From BRHc4a sp049325055 (lineage in GTDB: Bacteria > Bacillota > Desulfotomaculia > Desulfotomaculales > Desulfocucumaceae): 13,048 nt of DNA. The notes below the pieces were generated by a model, which worked only from the letters and a program-made list of their open reading frames with translations, had not been told where the DNA came from and did no database searches. Where the stretch lies: assembly GCA_049325055.1 (NCBI GenBank), contig JBMOPB010000011.1, forward strand, positions 1 through 13,048, written 5' to 3'. Positions 12,935 to 13,048 of this stretch are shown here, piece by piece (position 1 is the first letter of the stretch; each line of letters opens with the position of its first letter). Made by a program: the position numbers and the translations under genes.

Positions 12935-13048
12935 TAAATTTTAAATTATTTAAAAATGTCATTTTGGATACCGTGCAAACAATTGACCTCTCCGGTCTTG
13001 CGGTGGTAGATTGAAAATGCACAGACACGAAAAGAGGGACGGCTTTGA
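12935..13048. other. Upstream flank without a recognisable gene
   Basis: It is A+T-rich near the panC promoter and mixed beyond. On the plus strand TTGACC (12983), 18 bp, TAGATT (13007) resembles a weak rightward promoter, followed by GAGGGA and a TTG at 13045. A rightward gene could begin at the edge, but one codon cannot show it. Confidence 0.25.

Noticed and set aside
1..13048. CRISPR array, transposon, phage or defence system
   Set aside because: No spaced identical repeats, transposase, integrase, nuclease or toxin-antitoxin motifs were seen on either strand. The gene content is conserved housekeeping.

Overview
The window reads as a core housekeeping and cofactor region of a Firmicute, most likely a Clostridia-type anaerobe of the Desulfotomaculum/Pelotomaculum (Peptococcaceae) kind. 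The reasons are strong GGAGG-type ribosome sites, TTG and GTG starts, sigma-A promoters, a BirA operator in front of bioY, and a dusB-greA-lysS-rrn order like the dusB-lysS-rrn order of Bacillus. Base composition looks close to half G+C by eye. The genus is an inference. All eleven genes and the rRNA leader at the left edge are on the minus strand, so transcription runs from right to left.

Right to left: (1) 12615-13048 is a gene-free leader with a sigma-A promoter, a 5' hairpin with two possible bulged adenosines (a candidate pan RNA motif) and an attenuator-like terminator whose 5' arm can also pair with an upstream copy of the same 7-mer. It precedes panC and panD. (2) nadA, nadB and nadC follow with their own promoter and end at a strong terminator. 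(3) birA has its own promoter. bioY follows, with a BirA operator lying over its promoter. (4) coaX and dusB form a two-gene unit with its own promoter and a terminator. (5) A 359-residue NAD(P)-binding oxidoreductase resembling cyanobacterial acyl-ACP reductase stands alone. (6) greA has a near-perfect promoter and a long structured leader, and ends at a terminator. (7) lysS ends about 23 bp before the first of three tandem promoters, spaced about 100 bp apart, which fire into an rRNA leader (boxA-like site seen). The 16S gene itself lies beyond base 1.

The genes share a theme. PanD and NadB both consume L-aspartate, for beta-alanine and iminoaspartate. PanC and CoaX sit on the route to CoA, NadA/B/C make NAD precursors, and BirA/BioY handle biotin uptake and attachment. 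No panB and no biotin synthesis genes are present here. The left end (dusB, greA, lysS, rrn) is translation and transcription machinery.

I see no CRISPR array, transposon, phage or defence genes. What deserves attention is mostly regulatory: the pan leader, the periodic rrn promoters, the greA leader hairpin, the alternating CAGTAA/TTACTG sites, and the acyl-ACP reductase-like protein in an unexpected host. All similarity statements come from recognition of motifs, not from searches.
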